Positions 1-13,440 of a DNA stretch of 64,000 nt are shown one piece after another (within the stretch, counting starts at the first letter, position 1; each line of letters starts with the position of its first letter). The notes beneath the pieces are model-generated. The model was not told the DNA's origin. It did not search any database and worked only from the letters and a program-made list of their open reading frames with translations. The DNA lies in NCBI RefSeq assembly GCF_026230105.1, contig NC_079481.1:29915489-29979488 (forward strand), in the 5' to 3' direction. Origin of the DNA: Diorhabda sublineata (Eukaryota; Arthropoda; Insecta; Coleoptera; Chrysomelidae). The position numbers and the translations under genes are program-made.

Positions 1-1700
1 AAATTTGATCAATTTTTATACATATAACTTTCTTTTTGCCACCCGTATACTAAATTTGACTTGTATACTAATTTACAGCGTTGCCGAATTTCACATAATT
101 TAAAAAAAATTGATATTTAATTTTTCTATAATCGCTTTGTTATTACTTTTTCGTTGACACCTGTATATTATCACAAATTGCAACATTTCCAAATTCCATT
201 TTTTTTTAAATTGAACAATTATTCAAATCAAATGACTTTTTTGTTAAAAATTAATGAAAGTTTTGACGAATTTCTTTTCTACACTGAAAAAAATCAAGTT
301 TTGAATTTTTTGTGTTCAAGTTTTTTTTTAAATTTCAAAATTTGATCAATTTTTATGCATATAACTTTCTTTTTGCCACCCGTATACTAAATTTGACTTG
401 TATACTAAATTACAGCGTTGCCGAATTTCACATAATTTAAAAAAAATTGATATTTAATTTTTCTATAATCGCTTTGTTATTACTTTTTCGTTGACACCTG
501 TATATTATCACAAATTGCAACATTTCCAAATTCCATTTTTTTTAAATTGAACAATTATTCAAATCAAATGACTTTTTTGTTAAAAATTAATGAAAGTTTT
601 GACGAATTTCTTTTCTACACTGAAAAAAATCAAGTTTTGAATTTTTTGTGTTCAATTTTTTTTTTAATTTCAAAATTTGATCAATTTTTATGCATATAAC
701 TTTCTTTTTGCCACCCGTATACTAAATTTGACTTGTATACTAAATTACAGCGTTGCCGAATTTCACATAATTTAAAAAAAATTGATATTTAATTTTTCTA
801 TAATCGCTTTGTTATTACTTTTTCGTTGACACCTGTATATTATTACAAATTGCAATATTGTCAAATTGAATTGAACAATTACTAATATCAACTGGTTTTT
901 ATGAGAAAATTTAATGAAAGTTTTGACAAATTATTTTCTACACTGAAAAAAAAATTATGATTTTCCATTTTTTATAATTAAATCGATTGTTATCCATATA
1001 ACTTTCCCTTTGACGCCAATATACTAAATTAGACTCGTATCCTAAATTACAGCGTTGCCAAAATTATATTTTTTCGCAATTTCTTATGATAATATTTTTA
1101 AAAACAATTTTCAATTACAAAATAATTTTTTGTTCAACACCCGTATTTCACTTTTGATTTCATTATAGTTATTACAACGTTGCCAACTTTAATATTTGTC
1201 ATAGTTTTGAATTACAATTTAAATTTAAACAATAAATTTCCCCTACACTGAAAAAAATGTTTTATCGTTAATTTCAATCGAATCTTTCGTTACAAAATTT
1301 TTATCCAACATCCGTAAACTACATTCCAATTGTTATATAATAAATTACAACGTTGCCAAACGTTTTTTTCTTCATATTAAACGGAAAATAATGAAGCGTT
1401 CAACGGTTTGTTATCTACACTGAAAAAAAAATAATCTCAATTCTATCTATATAATTATAATGAATTAAATTGTTGCCAAATTTCAATTATATTCGTTTTA
1501 GATGAATAAAACATCAAATTCGTAATAATCGCACGATTTTCTACACTGTAAAAAATAAAATTAATTTCTTGATATTAATTTTTCATTTGCCCTGGTATAA
1601 TTATGCGATTTTGTCGAACTGCGAAATATTGCGGCGTTGCCAAACTTGAATTCAAAAAAAAATTGATCGGGTCAACAAGGAATCGTTTCTACACTGAGAA
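1..1700. repeat. Tandem array, ~336-bp unit, decaying rightwards, in the intron before the IRS-like exon
   Basis: The phrase aaatttgatcaattttta recurs at 1, 338 and 673, giving periods of 337 and 335 bp. The first two copies are nearly identical. The third diverges after about 850, and to about 1700 only short modules survive: a 'cgttgccaaa'-like box and a 'tctacactgaaaaaa' box, alternating every 60-110 bp (for example near 1221, 1335, 1413, 1523, 1633 and 1688). No coding potential is seen; the short open frame at 154-345 lies wholly inside the repeat. Confidence 0.9.
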
Positions 1701-1786
1701 AAATGCGCAAAACTAATTTTTACAACGTAAAAATAAGAACGTCGTGTTGAGAATAGCATTTAAAACGTGATTTATTTCTATTTAAG

Positions 1787-2259
1787 ATACCTCGGACTAC
1801 ATGGAATTGGGAGTATCATCATCGACGACGAAAATTTCCCGTCCGAATTCGGTGAACGGCGAATCGAAGGAATCGCGCCTAGTTACGGACAAACCGCGTC
1901 CCTCTTCGGTATCTTTAGACAATTCGCGTACGGTGACGTCGCGACCCAGTTCGACCACCAGCGAGCAATGGTCGTCGTCGTCGACTTTGGTGAATTCGCG
2001 ACCGGAATCCGTGAATTCCGATACGATAAAAGACGTTAAAGAAGAATCGACGCAAAACAATCGACTCGTTTACGCCAGTTTAGATTTAGTTAAACAAGAA
2101 GAAGGAGACGAAGAAGAAGAAGAAGAAAACAGGGCCGAAGGTAGCGCCGAACAATCGACTTTTGTTTACGCCGAAATCGATTTCGTCAAAAGTGAAGGTT
2201 TAAAACAGAATAACCAAAGTTTAGGTAGTGCCGCCGGCAACGCTAAAGTTAAGCATTAA
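1787..2259 (+). CDS. C-terminal exon of a phosphotyrosine adaptor, probably insulin receptor substrate-like (partial)
   Basis: This is the terminal coding exon of a gene that starts left of the window. The exon opens after a tatttaag acceptor (AG at 1785-1786), reads in phase from the preceding exon and stops at TAA 2257-2259. The product is Ser/Arg/Pro-rich, then acidic (a Glu run near 2110-2130). It carries three tyrosine motifs of the kind bound by SH2 domains: DYMELG at the exon start, VYASLDLVK, and VYAEIDFVK near the C-terminus. From family knowledge, vertebrate IRS proteins end with a similar pair (YIDLDLV and YASISF) in a serine-rich tail, so this would be an insulin/growth-signalling scaffold under the membrane. 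Gab/DOS or Dok-type adaptors are the main alternatives. GC content is clearly higher than in the flanks, as expected for coding DNA. The reverse-strand open frame over the same bases is a shadow. Confidence 0.6.
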
Positions 2260-2430
2260 ATCGATCGATTTTGTGTTCAATAGAAGATCGGACGTGTCGA
2301 AGGCGCAATGCAAATTCGGGTATTTGATAAAAAACTTTATCTCCGGAGGTATTTTACACCGTCGACGACTTTACAACACGCGTAAGGCAGAAACTAACGA
2401 TACGCACTGTATATTTTTACCTCATTTGGA
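2260..2430 (+). other. Probable start of the 3' UTR of the IRS-like gene
   Basis: Non-repetitive sequence between the stop codon and the first satellite unit. No AATAAA is seen here, so the transcript may continue into the satellite or end beyond it. Confidence 0.4.
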
Positions 2431-5400
2431 TTTGCCGAATCTGATATATTTTATTTTGGCACTTTTCGAATCTGTCATTTGACTTTTGGTGGTTTTCCTA
2501 CTTGTCTACTTTGTTTTTTATGAAAAGTTCAATTCTAATGATCGTACTTTGATTTATATCTCGTTTGGTGGTTTTATTTTGGCACTAATTGAATCTACTG
2601 ATTTTATTTTGGCACTAATTGAATCTACTGGTTCCATTTTACTCGATATGACAATTGCATTATGACATTTTTATTATTTTAATCAATTTATTGAAGCTTC
2701 ATTTGAATTTGCCGAATCTGATCATTTTATTTTGGCACTTTTCGAATCTGTCATTTGACTTTTGGTGGTTTTCCTACTTGTCTACTTTGTTTTTTACGAA
2801 AAGTTCAATTCTAATGATCGTACTTTGATTTATATCTCGTTTGGTGGTTTTATTTTGGCACTAATTGAATCTACTGATTTTATTTTGGCACTAATTGAAT
2901 CTACTGGTTCCATTTTACTCGATATGACAATTGCATTATGACATTTTTATTATTTTAATCAATTTATTGAAGCTTCATTTGAATTTGCCGAATCTGATCA
3001 TTTTATTTTGGCACTTTTCGAATCTGTCATTTGACTTTTGGTGGTTTTCCTACTTGTCTACTTTGTTTTTTACGAAAAGTTCAATTCTAATGATCGTACT
3101 TTGATTTATATCTCGTTTGGTGGTTTTATTTTGGCACTAATTGAATCTACTGGTTTTATTTTGGCACTAATTGAATCTACTGGTTTTATTTTGGCACTAA
3201 TTGAATCTACTGGTTTTATTTTGGCACTAATTGAATCTACTGGTTTTATTTTGGCACTAATTGAATCTACTGGTTTTATTTTGGCACTAATTGAATCTAC
3301 TGGTTTTATTTTGGCACTAATTGAATCTACTGGTTCCATTTTACTCGATATGACAATTCCATTATGACATTTTTATTATTTTAATCAATTTATTGAAGCT
3401 TCATTTGAATTTGCCGAATCTGATCATTTTATTTTGGCACTTTTCGAATCTGTCATTTGACTTTTGGTGGTTTTCCTACTTGTCTACTTTGTTTTTTACG
3501 AAAAGTTCAATTCTAATGATCGTACTTTGATTTATATCTCGTTTGGTGGTTTTATTTTGGCACTAATTGAATCTACTGATTTTATTTTGGCACTAATTGA
3601 ATCTACTGGTTTTATTTTGGCACTAATTGAATCTACTGGTTCCATTTTACTCGATATGACAATTCCATTATGACATTTTTATTATTTTAATCAATTTATT
3701 GAAGCTTCATTTGAATTTGCCGAATCTGATCATTTTATTCTGGCACTTTTCGAATCTGTCATTTGCCTTTTGGTGGTTTTCATACTTGTCTACTTTGTTT
3801 TTTACGAAAAGTTCAATTCTAATGATCGTACTTTGATTTATATCTCGTTTGGTGGTTTTATTTTGGCACTAATTGAATCTACTGATTTTATTTTGGCACT
3901 AATTGAATCTACTGGTTCCATTTTACTCGATATGACAATTCCATTATGACATTTTTATGATTTTAATCAATTTATTGAAGCTTCATTTGAATTTGCCGAA
4001 TCTGATCATTTTATTCTGGCACTTTTCGAATCTGTCATTTGCCTTTTGGTGGTTTTCCTACTTGTCTACTTTGTTTTTTACGAAAAGTTCAATTCTAATG
4101 ATCGTACTTTGATTTATATCTCGTTTGGTGGTTTTATTTTGGCACTAATTGAATCTACTGGTTTTATTTTGGCACTAATTGAATCTACTGGTTCCATTTT
4201 ACTCGATATGACAATTCCATTATGACATTTTTATGATTTTAATCAATTTATTGAAGCTTCATTTGAATTTGCCGAATCTGATCATTTTATTTTGGCACTT
4301 TTCGAATCTGTCATTTGACTTTTGGTGGTTTTCCTACTTGTCTACTTTGTTTTTTACGAAAAGTTCAATTCTAATGATCGTACTTTGATTTATATCTCGT
4401 TTGGTGGTTTTATTTTGGCACTAATTGAATCTACTGATTTTATTTTGGCACTAATTGAATCTACTGGTTCCATTTTACTCGATATGACAATTCCATTATG
4501 ACATTTTTATTATTTTAATCAATTTATTGAAGCTTCATTTGAATTTGCCGAATCTGATCATTTTATTTTGGCACTTTTCGAATCTGTCATTTGCCTTTTG
4601 GTGGTTTTCCTACTTGTCTACTTTGTTTTTTACGAAAAGTTCAATTCTAATGATCGTACTTTGATTTATATCTCGTTTGGTGGTTTTATTTTGGCACTAA
4701 TTGAATCTACTGGTTTTATTTTGGCACTAATTGAATCTACTGGTTCCATTTTACTCGATATGACAATTCCATTATGACATTTTTATGATTTTAATCAATT
4801 TATTGAAGCTTCATTTGAATTTGCCGAATCTGATCATTTTATTTTGGCACTTTTCGAATCTGTCATTTGACTTTTGGTGGTTTTCCTACTTGTCTACTTT
4901 GTTTTTTACGAAAAGTTCAATTCTAATGATCGTACTTTGATTTATATCTCGTTTGGTGGTTTTATTTTGGCACTAATTGAATCTACTGATTTTATTTTGG
5001 CACTAATTGAATCTACTGGTTCCATTTTACTCGATATGACAATTCCATTATGACATTTTTATGATTTTAATCAATTTATTGAAGCTTCATTTGAATTTGC
5101 CGAATCTGATCATTTTATTTTGGCACTTTTCGAATCTGTCATTTGACTTTTGGTGGTTTTCCTACTTGTCTACTTTGTTTTTTACGAAAAGTTCAATTCT
5201 AATGATCGTACTTTGATTTATATCTCGTTTGGTGGTTTTATTTTGGCACTAATTGAATCTACTGATTTTATTTTGGCACTAATTGAATCTACTGGTTCCA
5301 TTTTACTCGATATGACAATTCCATTATGACATTTTTATGATTTTAATCAATTTATTGAAGCTTCATTTGAATTTGCCGAATCTGATCATTTTATTTTGGC

Positions 5401-8400
5401 ACTTTTCGAATCTGTCATTTGACTTTTGGTGGTTTTCCTACTTGTCTACTTTGTTTTTTACGAAAAGTTCAATTCTAATGATCGTACTTTGATTTATATC
5501 TCGTTTGGTGGTTTTATTTTGGCACTAATTGAATCTACTGATTTTATTTTGGCACTAATTGAATCTACTGGTTCCATTTTACTCGATATGACAATTCCAT
5601 TATGACATTTTTATGATTTTAATCAATTTATTGAAGCTTCATTTGATTTTGCCGAATCTGATCATTTTATTTTGGCACTTTTCGAATCTGTCATTTGACT
5701 TTTGGTGGTTTTCCTACTTGTCTACTTTGTTTTTTACGAAAAGTTCAATTCTAATGATCGTACTTTGATTTATATCTCGTTTGGTGGTTTTATTTTGGCA
5801 CTAATTGAATCTACTGATTTTATTTTGGCACTAATTGAATCTACTGGTTCCATTTTACTCGATATGACAATTCCATTATGACATTTTTATGATTTTAATC
5901 AATTTATTGAAGCTTCATTTGAATTTGCCGAATCTGATCATTTTATTCTGGCACTTTTCGAATCTGTCATTTGCCTTTTGGTGGTTTTCCTACTTGTCTA
6001 CTTTGTTTTTTACGAAAAGTTCAATTCTAATGATCGTACTTTGATTTATATCTCGTTTGGTGGTTTTATTTTGGCACTAATTGAATCTACTGGTTTTATT
6101 TTGGCACTAATTGAATCTACTGGTTCCATTTTACTCGATATGACAATTCCATTATGACATTTTTATTATTTTAATCAATTTATTGAAGCTTCATTTGAAT
6201 TTGCCGAATCTGATCATTTTATTTTGGCACTTTTCGAATCTGTCATTTGACTTTTGGTGGTTTTCCTACTTGTCTACTTTGTTTTTTACGAAAAGTTCAA
6301 TTCTAATGATCGTACTTTGATTTATATCTCGTTTGGTGGTTTTATTTTGGCACTAATTGAATCTACTGGTTTTATTTTGGCACTAATTGAATCTACTGGT
6401 TCCATTTTACTCGATATGACAATTGCATTATGACATTTTTATTATTTTAATCAATTTATTGAAGCTTCATTTGAATTTGCCGAATCTGATCATTTTATTT
6501 TGGCACTTTTCGAATCTGTCATTTGACTTTTGGTGGTTTTCCTACTTGTCTACTTTGTTTTTTACGAAAAGTTCAATTCTAATGATCGTACTTTGATTTA
6601 TATCTCGTTTGGTGGTTTTATTTTGGCACTAATTGAATCTACTGATTTTATTTTGGCACTAATTGAATCTACTGGTTTTATTTTGGCACTAATTGAATCT
6701 ACTGGTTCCATTTTACTCGATATGACAATTCCATTATGACATTTTTATTATTTTAATCAATTTATTGAAGCTTCATTTGAATTTGCCGAATCTGATCATT
6801 TTATTCTGGCACTTTTCGAATCTGTCATTTGCCTTTTGGTGGTTTTCATACTTGTCTACTTTGTTTTTTACGAAAAGTTCAATTCTAATGATCGTACTTT
6901 GATTTATATCTCGTTTGGTGGTTTTATTTTGGCACTAATTGAATCTACTGATTTTATTTTGGCACTAATTGAATCTACTGGTTTTATTTTGGCACTAATT
7001 GAATCTACTGGTTCCATTTTACTCGATATGACAATTGCATTATGACATTTTTATTATTTTAATCAATTTATTGAAGCTTCATTTGAATTTGCCGAATCTG
7101 ATCATTTTATTTTGGCACTTTTCGAATCTGTCATTTGACTTTTGGTGGTTTTCATACTTGTCTACTTTGTTTTTTATGAAAAGTTCAATTCTAATGATCG
7201 TACTTTGATTTATATCTCGTTTGGTGGTTTTATTTTGGCACTAATTGAATCTACTGATTTTATTTTGGCACTAATTGAATCTACTGGTTTTATTTTGGCA
7301 CTAATTGAATCTACTGGTTCCATTTTACTCGATATGACAATTCCATTATGACATTTTTATTATTTTAATCAATTTATTGAAGCTTCATTTGAATTTGCCG
7401 AATCTGATCATTTTATTTTGGCACTTTTCGAATCTGTCATTTGACTTTTGGTGGTTTTCCTACTTGTCTACTTTGTTTTTTACGAAAAGTTCAATTCTAA
7501 TGATCGTACTTTGATTTATATCTCGTTTGGTGGTTTTATTTTGGCACTAATTGAATCTACTGGTTTTATTTTGGCACTAATTGAATCTACTGGTTCCATT
7601 TTACTCGATATGACAATTGCATTATGACATTTTTATTATTTTAATCAATTTATTGAAGCTTCATTTGAATTTGCCGATTCTGATCATTTTATTTTGGCAC
7701 TTTTCGAATCTGTCATTTGACTTTTGGTGGTTTTCATACTTGTCTACTTTGTTTTTTATGAAAAGTTCAATTCTAATGATCGTACTTTGATTTATATCTC
7801 GTTTGGTGGTTTTATTTTGGCACTAATTGAATCTACTGATTTTATTTTGGCACTAATTGAATCTACTGGTTTTATTTTGGCACTAATTGAATCTACTGGT
7901 TTTATTTTGGCACTAATTGAATCTACTGGTTCCATTTTACTCGATATGACAATTGCATTATGACATTTTTATTATTTTAATCAATTTATTGAAGCTTCAT
8001 TTGAATTTGCCGAATCTGATCATTTTATTTTGGCACTTTTCGAATCTGTCATTTGACTTTTGGTGGTTTTCATACTTGTCTACTTTGTTTTTTATGAAAA
8101 GTTCAATTCTAATGATCGTACTTTGATTTATATCTCGTTTGGTGGTTTTATTTTGGCACTAATTGAATCTACTGATTTTATTTTGGCACTAATTGAATCT
8201 ACTGGTTTTATTTTGGCACTAATTGAATCTACTGGTTTTATTTTGGCACTAATTGAATCTACTGGTTCCATTTTACTCGATATGACAATTGCATTATGAC
8301 ATTTTTATTATTTTAATCAATTTATTGAAGCTTCATTTGAATTTGCCGAATCTGATCATTTTATTTTGGCACTTTTCGAATCTGTCATTTGACTTTTGGT

Positions 8401-8800
8401 GGTTTTCATACTTGTCTACTTTGTTTTTTATGAAAAGTTCAATTCTAATGATCGTACTTTGATTTATATCTCGTTTGGTGGTTTTATTTTGGCACTAATT
8501 GAATCTACTGATTTTATTTTGGCACTAATTGAATCTACTGGTTTTATTTTGGCACTAATTGAATCTACTGGTTCCATTTTACTCGATATGACAATTCCAT
8601 TATGACATTTTTATTATTTTAATCAATTTATTGAAGCTTCATTTGAATTTGCCGAATCTGATCATTTTATTTTGGCACTTTTCGAATCTGTCATTTGACT
8701 TTTGGTGGTTTTCCTACTTGTCTACTTTGTTTTTCACGAAAAGTTCAATTCTAATGATCGTACTTTGTTTTATATCTCGTTTGGTGGTTTTATTTCGACC
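2431..8800. repeat. Satellite of 22 units (276 bp + n x 30 bp) with a nested 30-bp variable repeat
   Basis: The landmark gccgaatctgat recurs about 22 times (near 2432, 2712, 2988, 3414 and so on to 8654). Spacing is 276 bp in most units, 306 in several, 336 in two and 426 in one. The differences are exact multiples of 30 and come from 2, 3, 4 or 7 copies of an internal module, ttttattttggcactaattg plus aatctactgg. Substitutions such as ccattatg/gcattatg, cctactt/catactt and tgacttt/tgccttt mark subfamilies of neighbouring units. Because 276 and 30 are both multiples of three, forward frames stay open across each unit and yield artefactual 69-109-residue frames with an FILALIESTG repeat. TGA/TGG and TATGAC stops break every unit, so I do not call genes here. 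Confidence 0.95.
3121..3335. repeat. Longest nested 30-bp expansion (7 copies)
   Basis: Seven perfect or near-perfect head-to-tail copies of the 30-bp module lie in one satellite unit, where other units have two to four. This is the most expanded instance of the internal VNTR. Confidence 0.95.
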
Positions 8801-10370
8801 CCGCAACAACTCAAGTTTTATTTTGGCACTCGAGCAGCAGTCCAAGGTTTCTTGATCGGATAGTTTTTCCTTTTTCCGCTGTAAAATTGTTTGTTAAACA
8901 CCACTTTCGCTTTATAATCACAAATTTGTCCAAATATACATCCAACGAACTTTAAAACAATCGTAATACTTTTTTGAGGTTATGTTATTGTTGACGCGCT
9001 AATGTCTAACCACCGCGATCGCCTATTTTGACTAACTCACATCCAGCAAAATGTAAAATGCCTCGAAATGACATCAAATTATCTAGTTATAACAAAAAAA
9101 ATTGCCTAGGATAACGTTTTGTCGGTTTTTTGTAAAATCGAATTTGCATTGTACTACGTCTTATATAAACTGCTTCTATTTTTTTTTTTTAATTTAAGTA
9201 AAATGTACTGCCATTTTTTTTTCATCGGTTAAACTATTTGTTACTATTTTGACAGTTCTCTAGTTGAATTTTGAAAATTCCACGAAAAGTTTCGTATAAT
9301 TTTTACTAATGGAAAATATTTCTTAAAACTGGAACACACTGTATTCAATTTTTTTTTCGAAACCGATTCATTATCATGCATTTTGATTAAACATACTTTT
9401 CATTTCTTCTTCTTTTCTCTAAACAACACACATGATTTTACTTTTAACACGTTTACTGCCGAGGCAATTTCCAGAACTTGATTTGATCGCATTAAATCGT
9501 TGAAAATACTAATTTTAATACAAATTTATCATAAACATGTTGAAAAACAAATTATTTAAATAATTAAAAGTAAAAAAAAGTTTTTAATTGACAGTTGACG
9601 TGTTAATGTGTAATGGTAAGCTTCATATTTTTTTTTCGGGTCACTATTAATGATTTTTCTTTTTTTTTATATATAAAACAAATTTAAATTATGAAAATAT
9701 TGTAAATATATTTGTATATACTCAAAAAAATTTTGATATTTCGAAATTTTAGGTTATGTATTCGGTTAGCATCACTCTCTGTACATTGGATTTTAAACGT
9801 TTAAGAATATTTGTAAATACATTTACGTATTAGTTGAAAAAAAATTAGGAAGAGGAACGAATTTTTATTTCCATTGTATAATATATATATACAGGGTGTT
9901 CTATTTCAAATAGTCAACCTATCGATTCGATTATTTATAAATATTGTAATTAACTAAAATCCCCTGTAAATATGTTTGTTGAATGTTGGAGAAGTTTTTT
10001 TTCGTTTTAAATTGATGTACTGGGTGTTTTATTTGGAAATTTTGTAAATATTTTTGTATATATGCCAATTTCGAGGAAAATTATTTAAACAAATTCGATT
10101 TTTTTTTTCAAATAACGTGATTTTGTATATGTATAAGTAAAAAAAAGTTCAATTAATTTTTTTTTCGATCAATAACAAAAATGAATTATTCAAAAAGCCA
10201 AAGTTAGAATTATACAGGGTGAGTCATGGGTAATTACATTTAAATTAATAAATTAACAAAACAAATTGATTTTGGGACTCGTTTATTTCAAATTTCTATT
10301 CTAATATTTTTATTTCAAGAAATTTTAGTTTTTTCAACTTAATCGAGTCAATTTTAACCCTCGCCAGCTT
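8801..10370. other. AT-rich intergenic DNA with ACAGGGTG-type repeat ends
   Basis: No open frame or splice-supported exon is seen. Motifs of the form tacagggtgttctattt (near 9893), tgggtgttttatttgg (10021) and tacagggtgagtc (10214) look like termini of short dispersed elements common in insect genomes, but paired inverted ends were not established. Confidence 0.4.
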
Positions 10371-11740
10371 GTCTTGAATTATTTTGTCACACTCTATATA
10401 TCTGACAGTCACATTTTGACGATTTTATTTTGGTTTTTACTCAATATGACCATTCCATGTCCTTTTTGGGACGTTAATCATTTTGTCAAATCTTCATTTG
10501 GACTTGTTGAATCTATTGATTTTATTTTGACACTGTCAATTGCCTTTTGGTGGTTCCTACGTGTCTACTTTGTTTTTTTTTTTATAAAACTGATATCTAA
10601 ACCTTTTATTTTGATTTATATTTAATTTAGTAGTTTTATTTAGGCACTAACTGAATCTATAGGTTTTATTTTCTCGTTTATTGAATCTAACAGTTATTTT
10701 TTTGGTAAAACCAACTGCTACAGGAGTTATCGGGACACAAACTTTTGTCATAGTGTCAAAAATCATATTTTTGACCTATATTTTAATGATTTTAGTTTTT
10801 GTTTTCCATTATAATTAAAAAAAAAACAATTTTCTTTAATTACAAGTTTGATTGAATATTTCAAATATTATTTAGAATATACTGAAACTCGAGATTTTAC
10901 TTAGACAGTTGCGGAATGGAATTTTCTGTTTTTATTTCCGTCAAATCTGATGGTTTTCTTTTGGAATATGCTGAATCCGGTGATTTATCAAAGAAAAAGT
11001 GAATATACTGGAAAATGGTGGTCTAAAAAGCTCCTTATACTAACTTCGAACCATCTGTATACCAAAATATGTATTACGAAAGATCTTTACTAACCCACAC
11101 AATTGATTTCGGGGTGTCTTTGTCCATCATATTTTATATTTGCACTTGCAGAATCTATTGGTTAGGTTAGGTGATGAGAGACTCATTAGTTTGTTTTTTT
11201 TTTTATGTGGAATGAGGGCATTTTCCTCTACACAACTGATTCTGTTGAATAAAATCCATCGTAAAACATGTTTTTTCTAATACCGAATCTACTGGTATTA
11301 TTTTGACATGAATCTAATATCTTTCATCGAATCTATTGGTCTCACTATGGTAATGAGAGACTTGTTGGGTTGTTTTTATGTGGAATTTCATTATTGGCCC
11401 CAATATAGGAAATATTTTCCTCTACACAACTGATTCTATTGAATAAAATCCATCGTACAACATATTTATTTGGTATTTTCCAATATTGAAACTAATTTTA
11501 TTACTTTTTCAATGAATCTAATGACTTGAATTGAATCCAGTGGTTTTATATTGATTTTTTTCCCAAATCAGTCTTATATTTTGAAATCGATTGGGTCCGG
11601 TGGTTTTATTTTGGCTTGGTATACAGTGTGGAGCATTTATTACCTAATTAAACATTTTGTCACTACAATTATTGACATCCACATTCTTTTTGACATATTT
11701 ATGACTCACACGGTATATATTTTCAAAATAAGAATATAGA
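10371..11740. repeat. Decayed relatives of the 276-bp satellite
   Basis: Recognisable satellite pieces are scattered here: gattttattttgg, tcaatatgaccattcc, cttcatttggacttgttgaa, ttgccttttggtggtt, tgtctactttgtttt, and later ggttttattttggc at about 11602. Order follows the satellite unit, but substitutions and insertions are frequent. Two blocks (about 11160-11290 and 11330-11480) also duplicate each other, sharing tgagagact, tatgtggaat and cctctacacaactgattct. This looks like an older edge of the same array. Confidence 0.65.
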
Positions 11741-12619
11741 AGGATTTGTAGAATTTTTTACTAATGTTTCACTATATATTTATATATAAAAAAGTGGCTA
11801 ATAATTTTTTTTAGGTAAAGCTGGTTGATTTTTTCTTTGCATTACATAATTAAAAAAAATTTTATACCGTATTTTTGTATATATATATATATATAAACAA
11901 GTAGATGCAAAAAAAATTTAAAAAAATAATAGCATAATGTATTTATTATTATATTTTATACTAGATTAAATAGGCTGCGACAAAAACTTAATCTAATCGC
12001 GCCTTTAATTAAATATAAACTTGATCTAATACAATGTGTTCCGATATTGACACTTCATTATATATTAAAATATACAATGTGTCTCAAAAAATTGATATAC
12101 AAATCAACAACTTTTTCATTATTGATTTTAGTAAAAAAAAAATCATTTTTCAAAAACAACTTCTGTATAACCTAAAATCCAATTAACAGATTTTAATTTT
12201 TCAAAATTATATACCAGGTATGTTTTTCCTTTTCAGAAATAGTATTTAAAACCACCTCTTTTAGGATGCTCAATCGTTTCTATAAATTCTTCCTTTGTTA
12301 TCTTTTATTCGTTTCCATCGTGGTCTTCTTTTTCACTTACTTGTACCATGAGCTTAATATATTAGTTTTTGTACATACCTCGTATATACGATTGAAGAAA
12401 AATTATTTCTAATAGTTGCATTTTGGGTTTTAGGTGCAAAAATTTGAATGAATTATGATTTTTTTCGTTAAAACAAATGATAAAGAAGTTTGCATTTGTA
12501 TGTATACAAGGATTTAAAAATTGAAGTAATTTTTCGATATTTAATACTTTAAACTCACACACACCACGTTGTTTGCGTTTTTTAACGACAAAATTGCTAT
12601 ATTGAAGTGATAAACGATG

Positions 12620-12848
12620 ATAGATCATTTTTTCCAGAGGAGTCTTTGTCCGTCTCAGGATATCTCAACAATCGGTTTTCTTCCTTTTTTATTCCATTGT
12701 TCGTAGCTGATACCACGGAAGGATTCAAGTCCCATGAAGGACTTGTCTGCCCCCGATTTAGTGAGCTTATCAGCTATTTCATTCCCCCTTCACTCATGTG
12801 TGCCCCGGAATCTATTAAAGGGATGATAGTCCCTCTCTACATTGAACT
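12620..12848 (-). mobile_element. Non-LTR retrotransposon remnant, RNase H C-terminal part
   Basis: Read on the minus strand, the sequence gives GHE-stop-RGNEIADKLTKSG followed by ADKSFMGLESFRGISYEQWN. The GNEIADKLTK block matches the conserved end of the retrotransposon RNase H domain (GNE-ADxLAK, with the catalytic His/Asp region), and the trailing FMGLESFxGISY is typical of Jockey-like elements. One internal stop and the lack of flanking reverse transcriptase show it is a dead fragment. The 81-residue plus-strand frame over it is a shadow. Confidence 0.72.
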
Positions 12849-13364
12849 ATGATACGTAATCAATTGAACGATGATACATCATTTTTATCAATAATAAATT
12901 ATAAAATAAACGCAAAAATAAATAAAAACTTTCAATAAATACAAAATTATTAACAATATATTGAATGATTACACAATTTTTATGTTTTTTTTTGTATTTG
13001 GGACATTTTTCCTTATAAACTTTCGAACGTAACCAATTTTAAATATAAATATATCGAAAAGTTACTAAAATAAATTCTAATGCTACCTCTATATGGTTCC
13101 TCAGAAAGAAAACGTATTAGCAGGGTGAAGAGTGAACCTCTATTGAATATTTCTCTTTAGAGAAAAAAAATCTTGTACAGGACGAGTGTTCGACATCACT
13201 TTATCTATTACCTCGCCCTGTACATTATTCGAGGGTAAGATGAGGAGTTTTGACCAAAAAAGGCTTAGGAAAGTAGGAAATGTTGTTGTAGGATAAAAAG
13301 TGCAGATTTAGTGCTGTGCGTTCCGTTTATAAAACTTATCTCATCTTAACTCGTTATTAGGATA

Positions 13365-13440
13365 AATACTATAACTATTATTGATAGTAAGGCAGCTATT
13401 CTGGCCGTTTTTATAAAATTAGTGAATGTATTTATATAAA
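13365..13440 (+). mobile_element. Tiny RNase H-like retroelement scrap
   Basis: The frame reads ITIIIDSKAAILAVFIK, resembling the central Asp motif of retrotransposon RNase H (DSQAAIxAL). It sits near the larger minus-strand fragment but in the opposite orientation. It is very short, so the assignment is tentative. Confidence 0.35.

Noticed and set aside
1797..2060. 87-residue minus-strand frame and 90-residue second plus frame
   Set aside because: They overlap the IRS-like exon, whose frame has the tyrosine motifs, an acceptor site and the longest run; the others are shadows.
3038..8855. A family of 69-109-residue open frames with FILALIESTG repeats and a reverse KPVDSISAKI frame
   Set aside because: They exist because the satellite unit and its inner module are both multiples of three. 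Every unit has stop codons, starts are arbitrary, and both strands are equally open.
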